The translations under genes were made by a program, and so were the position numbers. The notes under the pieces are model-generated. The model was not told the origin of the DNA. It saw nothing but the letters and a program-made list of their open reading frames with translations, and made no database searches. A stretch of DNA of 64,000 nucleotides from Ailanthus altissimus (lineage: Eukaryota; Streptophyta; Magnoliopsida; Sapindales; Simaroubaceae): contig OX327697.1 of the NCBI GenBank assembly GCA_946807835.1, forward strand, positions 12,197,501 through 12,261,500, in the 5' to 3' direction. This document shows positions 57,881-64,000 of the stretch, one piece after another; within the stretch, counting starts at the first letter, position 1; each line of letters starts with the position of its first letter.

Positions 57881-59036
57881 TTGAATTACTTGATTCATAA
57901 ACTGGATAAGGTTTTATGGTTAGATCAAGTATTTGATCATCCTTAACCAGACGGGATAGTCATCTTATGGCTACTTAACCTAATCACTTATGTCACAATT
58001 TGTTATTATTCAAAGTTTTCGAACAATTATTTGTTTTGTTCACCCAGACATTTTTATGTATTACTTGTTGTATGTCATAAATAAAGACCATTTAATTTAC
58101 TGACATTTAGCTAACAAAATATTATTATTATCATATAAACATGAGAAACTATTCTTAATGTATGTATGATAACCCTCTCTGTCTAACATAGAGTGAGATA
58201 TATTTTGCCTAATTATTCGTGGCACAAAATAACAACAATATAACATAAGACTTTTACTAGAATGGAGAAGTGACTTGAAAGTCCTAACAGCTACCACGTA
58301 TAGGTAATCTCTATTTCCTACGTGCAGCTGTACTTCTCATTTCATCATTTGTTAGTATTGCTTAAACTTATGCAACATCTTGCAGATGTGAGAAAGACAG
58401 GAGATATCTCATATCCCTACACTTCTACTCATGATTTGCATATTAAATGTCAATGATTGGTAAACAGATATATAAGAGGTTTATTCTTTCTAAGCTAAGG
58501 TTCCTTAAATAGTAACTCTTATTATTTAAACCTTCTTAATAATGGAAACACTTTCCATTGTTAATTATTATCTATATTTGTTATAGATATATAAAACAAA
58601 TTTCAGATGAAGCATTATACTACTTGTACATCTCATGTGCATATGCTCAAACTGAAGATCATTAGATAGGTTAGGATATATGATTTGAATTTTAAATTAT
58701 TCTTAATCATTTTCTGATAATCTACCATCTCTTCTCAAGAGATATTATCAAAAACACCTCTTGTATTATCTATTGATTTATTATATATCTGAGTATTTTT
58801 ATTAATCTAGAATAATTCTTAAAATTTATGAGCAAGTCTTAATATTTTTCGGTACCTTATAGATTATGTGTTTAATCAAGTATACTAATAGGTTACTTAT
58901 AGTTATCTTATCTCTATAAGTTACTAATCTTATCATTATAAGATAAAATTAGAGATGTTTAGTAGAATATTTCTAATCGTTAATAAATAACGCTTTAGAT
59001 AATGGATATAACTTTTATACATTTTTTAATCTAAAG
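57881..59036 (-). other. Degraded gag/protease region of the copia element
   Basis: By position this should hold gag and protease, but no domain can be followed. The minus frame 58097-58297 is open for 66 codons without a recognised motif. Confidence 0.4.
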
Positions 59037-59148
59037 ATGCCCTTCCACTGCTTTACATAATTTTCTAAATCTCTCAAAAGAAAAAACGACAGTTTAATCT
59101 TTTAAACTGTACAACGGGAAGTGGACCCCATTGGCATTTTACTCAAGC

Positions 59149-59350
59149 CTCACGCTTTAGCAATATTGGCCTTTGTAAACCCAAAAGGTAGACAACTCTT
59201 GTCAATTGCATCTCTTTGTAACTCTTACCACTGATCCTAAATACACCTTATCCTCACGCTTTAGCAATATTGAATAAGTGTATTCCAGATTAACTTATCA
59301 ATCATCAAATATATGTTATTAGTATTACCCTCACGCTTTAGCAATATTGG
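59149..59350 (-). repeat. Repeated 20-bp leader motif of the copia family (three copies)
   Basis: CTCACGCTTTAGCAATATTG at about 59,149, 59,253 and 59,330. The same motif and its flanks occur at 26,553-26,855, in the leader of the truncated relative. Confidence 0.8.
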
Positions 59351-59740
59351 GAATGATAAAAAATGACTCGTCTAATACTATATTGACAAGGCGGATCATT
59401 GTATAATATTATCTCATAATATAATACTTATTTAATCTGATTAAGAGAGATTTAAATTATTATTTTATTAATATTTATTTCAATTAACAATAATAATAAT
59501 AATAATAATAAATTTTCGTATCTTATACGAATCTAATTCATAATTAGTAATTTTATTTACGTAAGCACAACTAACCCTCACCAATAAGGCTTCTATTGTG
59601 TTTAACAACATAAACAAATTATTTGTAATTTTAATACAATAATATAACGATTATAATTATATTAAAAATACTTCACTTGCAAAAATTGCAAATAGAAGTA
59701 TTATGTTTAGAATGATGAGCATTAAAAACTTAAGGTTCTA

Positions 59741-62008
59741 GCATGTTAATAAATACACTCATTTTAAGCAATTAAACATATATATCACATATATACATAA
59801 GTATAACTATTATACAAAATACATATGATGAACAATTGTATTAAAACATTATGTAAAAGACTTACCTAATGAAGGTAGCTTTACAAATTCTTCGAGTCCT
59901 CTAGCAATCCATGTAAAGAGCTCACCTTGAAGTATATGTTGAACAATTCTAGTCCATAACTTTTGGTGGAATTAAGGAGCTAGAATGATAGCTTAGTTTT
60001 AGAATTTTCAGCAACATGTATTCAAACTCTTTTGAATACAAGTTTATTTCTTAAATGGAGATGATAAATATTTTCTATAAACTCTTGTATTAATTAGAAA
60101 TATTTAACATATAACTCTTGTATAATTCTTAGAAATAATTTTTACATGACAATTATTTTGAACAACTCTTTTAAAAAATAATTATCCTTTTCTCCATTTT
60201 CATTTCATTCATTTTAGCCATCCATTACAGAAGGAGATGAAGAGAAGTTTGTTTATTTTTTCAACACTTAAAAGAACAAAACCCAAAACTCTCTCTTACC
60301 TCTCTTCCTTTGCTATTGTCAAATTCTTCTCCAAGAATTGAATGAATGATTCAATTGTTTTGCCAAAATCAATTTTGTTTATTCAACACTTTGATTAAAC
60401 AAAAGGAAGTGCTCCACCAATTTTATTATTGGTCTTTCACTTAGGATTAATTTAACCAAGCACTAGAATAATGGCCACCTAAATTAATCTTTACCTAACA
60501 AATATAATTACTTTAATTATAATGTGTAATTAAATGGCCAACATTTAGGCCCTTCATTATATTAAAATAAAATGCAATGATCTATATATATTATAATATT
60601 ATCTAATAATATATAATTTAATTATTCAAAATAATTTTAAATAATTACTTTTTACCTTATTAATTTTTACTACCAAGGGTTAAATGGTAAAAAGGTAAAA
60701 TTAAATCATGGAACAAATGTTTCCACTTGTCATCATCCCATTAATTAACAACCTTTGTTAATTAATTAAGTAATGTGCTTAACAATTAAGTTTTGACAAA
60801 TGCGCATCCCGAGGGATCCTGAAACAATTATTCTATTTTACTGAAATTTATTGGATCGAATTATTCAATCCAATCCGCTACCCTAGTGCGTAACGAGTAC
60901 ACTTCATATTGTAAGACTCTCTAGGTCCACACTTGATTTGTCATATGGAGCTCCTCCATACGTCTGTGAACAATATCCCACACACACGTTACGGATATTA
61001 CAAATCAACGTGTTAGACCATACAAGTTGAGGTTATTACATATTCGTATAATCCTTCCATCAATTTATATCCTTGAAGAGCAAAGATATAGATCATCACC
61101 GTCAAATCTCTATTTGCTCAACCATGAACTTATCTCCAGATTTATATTTCATTAAACAATATCTACAAACACTTTTGTGATATTGTTTATTCATTCGGAA
61201 TATATTTTTTGAAGTTTATGCTTGCGGCCACAAGACTTTTTGAAATACAATCTCAGAGCATCAGTATATACAACCTACTCATATGAGCTGGTGAATCCCA
61301 TATCTATGCACACCGGACGCCATGAGTGTCGGACCATACCCAACAGTTAGACCACGAAAGGTTTCTGACATGTGTGAAACCAAAGTATGGTAGATCACTC
61401 ACAAGCCCACCGTGGCGCTCAGGTCAAAGGACCATAAATACTACTCAACTCGAAAGACCTTCCATTGATGGCATTATGAGATATCTATTGGATATCCTCG
61501 TGAGTCTGTTCAATATCCAGTCTTTACTGAATACCTGCATCTCTATACGAGCTTCCTACTAAGCTCATAGTTTGCTAAGACTAACCATCTGGACCATCTA
61601 GATATATACATACACTAATCTATATTAATGGGTTATACCGATAGACCCGTATCGATGAAATTAGACCAGGAATATTGTGTTTGAGAACATACTTGCATAA
61701 TGACATTTCCTAGCACCATCTGCAACTCCTTGTAACTATGTCATTACTAATATATTCTCAGGTCATTGTCCCATTTCAGATAAGGCTCTAGCTCTTTAGA
61801 TTTCGCTAACTATATGAACATGCTAACTCCTAACATCACTAACTTTAGTATTTATAACTATTAGCGTTGCTAACTTTTAGCACTAATCTAAACTCCTTTA
61901 GACTAGATCTAAACTCCTTCAGATCATACAATGTTTGAAACGTTACAAGCATCTTACTATTTAATAATAAATACAAAATAGAATGGCACGTAAGCACAAA
62001 TCCCAACA
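59741..62008 (-). repeat. Copia 5' LTR, 2268 bp, inner edge deleted
   Basis: It aligns with 53,327-55,669, but the terminal part corresponding to 53261-53326 is absent, and only AGAACC of the TGGTATCAGAACC primer site remains at the junction (about 59,732-59,738). Confidence 0.8.
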
Positions 62009-62013
62009 GATAA
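62009..62013 (+). repeat. Target-site duplication GATAA (right)
   Basis: Exact copy of 53256-53260. Confidence 0.9.
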
Positions 62014-62490
62014 GCGAAGGCAGGATTTAGAGTTTGAAGTGGGGGATTATGTGTTCTTGAATTATTACCATGGAAAGGAGTATTTCGATTATAAGAAGGG
62101 TAAACTTAGTAGCCCTAGGTTTATTGACCCTTTTGAAGTATTTGAAAAAATTGGTTCGGTAGCCTATTGTGTAGCTTTGCTGCCTATATTGTTAAGATTG
62201 CATAATGTATTTCATGTATCCGTTGTAATAAAGTATATGGCAGGTCTTTTGCATGTGTTAGATTACCAACCAATCTAAATTTTAGAAACTGTCTTATAAG
62301 GAGCAACCAATGTAGATTGTGGATAGGAAGCAACAAGTGTTAAGGAATAAGGCAACTCCATTAGTTAAAGTGCGTTGAAGGAACCATACCATAGAGGAAG
62401 ATACAAGGGAAAGAAAAGAGGAAATGAAAGACAAGTACCTATACATTTTCAAAGCGTAAGGCGAATACAAATTTTAAGGACAAAATTTCT
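62009..62490 (+). pseudogene. Integrase C-terminus / chromodomain-like tail, Tekay-type
   Basis: The frame interrupted at 53260 resumes: DLEFEVGDYVFLNYYHGKEY, then RFIDPFEVFEKIGSVAYCVA and HNVFHVSVVIKYMAG, the standard C-terminal module of Del/Tekay integrases. After stops at 62277 onwards, remnants equivalent to VDRKQQVLRNKATPLVKV and NHTIEEDTRE mark a chromodomain-like tail. Chromodomains of this type steer integration to heterochromatin. Confidence 0.75.
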
Positions 62491-62493
62491 TTT

Positions 62494-62504
62494 AAGGGAG
62501 AGAA
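62494..62504 (+). promoter_or_regulatory. Polypurine tract of the Tekay-type element
   Basis: AAGGGAGAGAA directly before the TG that starts the 3' LTR; primes plus-strand synthesis in this family. Confidence 0.8.
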
Positions 62505-62505
62505 T

Positions 62506-64000
62506 TGTAATACATTAATATTTATAAGCTTTCTCTAGATTATATATATATATATATTTGTTTTTAATAACTTGTATATATGCTTTAGATATAATTAAAC
62601 CTAGTGTTGAGTATGACCTACAAAAACACTTAGTAAACATGTACCTAATCTGATCCTATCTTGATGACCCATTTATAATTACATATGTTTTAGATAAAGT
62701 TATTTCTAGTGATGAATATGACCTAACACAAAACACTTAGTAAACAAGTACCTATTTTGATCCTATCTTGATGACCCATTTATAATTACATACGCTTTAG
62801 ATAAAGCTATACCTAGTGATGAATATGATCAAACACAAGGACTTAGCAAACAAATACCTAATTGGATCCTAATATGATGACTCATTTATAAACCAAACAT
62901 GCCTACCCTAAGTAAGTAGATTTATCATCATGTACCACTTAAATAGACACTATATATAGATTGTGTCTATATGAGAAAGAGTATAGAAATTGATTGAAAA
63001 GAATCAAAACTAGAGTATGTATGTGAGTTGAGAGTGTTGAGCTATAGAAGAATAACCGAGTTTTGATTTGAAAAGGAAGGAGAAGAAGATAATTAAGTGT
63101 TGAGTAGAATCTTGCTCACGGGTATGTTTCATATTTTCATACTATAATTCCTTTAGTTATTCTTTTTATGATTATGTAGAATTCATACTTAGTATGATTA
63201 TGTAGAATTCATACTTAGTTTAACATATTCTTGTAGTGAGTTTGCAATGAAAGTGGTTTCCTAAAAAGAGATTATATAAAGTAAAAATTAAGTGCTGAGT
63301 TTTATTATGTGTAATGTATTTACCGTAAGTAAATTGATAATTTAACTAATTATTTTATAAATCCGATTCTATCAAATGAATTATACTTCGTAATGATTAT
63401 TTAAAATCTTGGTTTTTATCAAGAACTCTTTATTTTTTTTACTTTTGAATATACATGTATATTAAGTAATGAGTGGGATCCTAGAAAAATAAAGAATTTA
63501 ACAACAATATATATTTCTCTAAATAAACTGTATTGATATAAATATATTTTCGTATCAATGTTTTTACTATTTACAATTTAACATAATAAGGATTCCAAAT
63601 AATTTTGTTTTAATAAAAATCTCCAAGAATTCTATTTTTTATGAATTTCAAAGTAGTGACAACAGTTGGAAAACAAAAATTTTAGCAGTAAACCCAAATT
63701 AAGAAAGTATTTTCACCTATCAAATGATCTTAAAAGATTCTACAATTTTATAAACTGAATTATATATATGTCTAGTTATTTTAGTTTTAATTTCTTGATT
63801 TTTAGACAACTGTAATATATTTTATGAACTAACTTACGTATTATGTTCACATACGAAAACAGTTTGACAAATTCTGTCAAGCAAAAACACAAATTTGTTT
63901 TAATAGTTTTGCTAAACCAAATATTCCGAATAAATTATATATTAAACCCTTATGTATCTACAATAGATATGTATAGAGTTTATATAAATCCAATATACAG
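62506..64000 (+). repeat. 3' LTR of the Tekay-type element (cut by the window end)
   Basis: It starts TGTAATACATTAATATTTAT after the purine tract and runs off the window. It aligns with 43219-45650 after removing the Mutator insert, including three tandem units (62,580-62,890) and a TATATATAG box near 62,950. A 27-bp direct repeat with TGATTATGTAGAATTCATAC occurs at about 63,168-63,220. Confidence 0.85.

Larger units (their letters stand above)
53261..62008 (-). mobile_element. Ty1/copia retrotransposon, 8748 bp, inserted in the Tekay integrase
   Basis: Bounded by TGTTGG..CCAACA LTRs and perfect GATAA duplications. Orientation is minus: the purine tract (GAGCAAGTGGGAG on minus, 55671-55683) adjoins the left LTR, and pol remnants read on the minus strand. 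The left LTR (53261-55669) is thus the 3' LTR and the right (59741-62008) the 5' LTR. The right LTR has lost about 66 bp at its inner edge together with half the primer site. The internal region is about 4.1 kb, close to complete but heavily degraded. Confidence 0.88.
43219..64000 (+). mobile_element. Ty3/gypsy Tekay/Del-type chromovirus with nested inserts (right end outside window)
   Basis: 5' LTR 43219-46961, Met-tRNA primer site at 46966, gag, protease, RT, RNase H, integrase, a chromodomain-like C-terminus, purine tract at 62494-62504, and a 3' LTR from 62506 that leaves the window. The order and C-terminal style (VGDYVFL, HNVFHVSV, then NHTIEE-like remnants) fit the Tekay/Del clade. Inserts: a Mutator foldback in the 5' LTR, a copia solo LTR, and a full copia element in the integrase gene. 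Every domain has stops, so it is inactive. Confidence 0.88.

Noticed and set aside
43219..64000. Active retrotransposon or endogenous virus with an envelope
   Set aside because: The protease and RT catalytic residues are changed, stops are frequent, and no envelope-like frame lies between integrase and the 3' LTR.

Overview
This window looks like nuclear DNA of a eudicot plant. It is very AT-rich, has one spliced plant gene, and is otherwise filled with nested plant transposable elements. The species cannot be named from the sequence. Nothing resembles a bacterial operon, a CRISPR array or an intact virus. Almost every mobile-element reading frame is broken by stops and frameshifts, so the region reads as old, silent repeat-rich DNA.

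Region by region. (1) 833-5102 (+): the last six exons of a SCAB-type (stomatal closure-related actin-binding) protein gene, with good splice sites and a continuous frame to a stop; its 5' exons lie outside the window. (2) About 5.6-25.9 kb (+): a decayed Ty3/gypsy element of the Tat/Ogre group (LTR, TGGCGCC-type primer site, long leader, gag, protease, RT, RNase H, a second archaeal-type RNase H, integrase). It is split by a 2.8 kb solo LTR (9893-12688, 5-bp duplication TCATG) and by a 7.06 kb CACTA DNA transposon (16816-23870). The CACTA element carries a Ulp1/C48 protease remnant, pieces of two apparent host genes (a WEE1-like kinase and a U1A/U2B''-type RRM protein), and its own 1.08 kb Mutator-type foldback insert. 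(3) About 25.9-31.9 kb (-): two truncated Ty1/copia elements from different families, with a SINE-like stretch between them. (4) 33.3-41.0 kb: a large imperfect inverted duplication made of AT-rich hexamer arrays around Mutator foldback cores, with a 2.2 kb array of 22-bp repeats in its middle. (5) About 41.3-42.2 kb: a Tat-like LTR fragment, possibly the far end of the element in (2). (6) 43219 to the window end (+): a Ty3/gypsy Tekay/Del-type chromovirus with about 2.7 kb LTRs. Its 5' LTR holds a Mutator foldback (9-bp duplication), and its integrase gene was hit twice by one copia family: a solo LTR at 50760-52435 and an 8.75 kb element at 53261-62008 with duplication GATAA.

The order of insertion can be read from the nesting: Tat before CACTA before its Mutator insert, and Tekay before its copia and Mutator inserts. 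The features most worth following up are the gene fragments inside the CACTA element and the foldback/satellite complex at 33-41 kb. All family names come from motif recognition by eye; no database search was possible.
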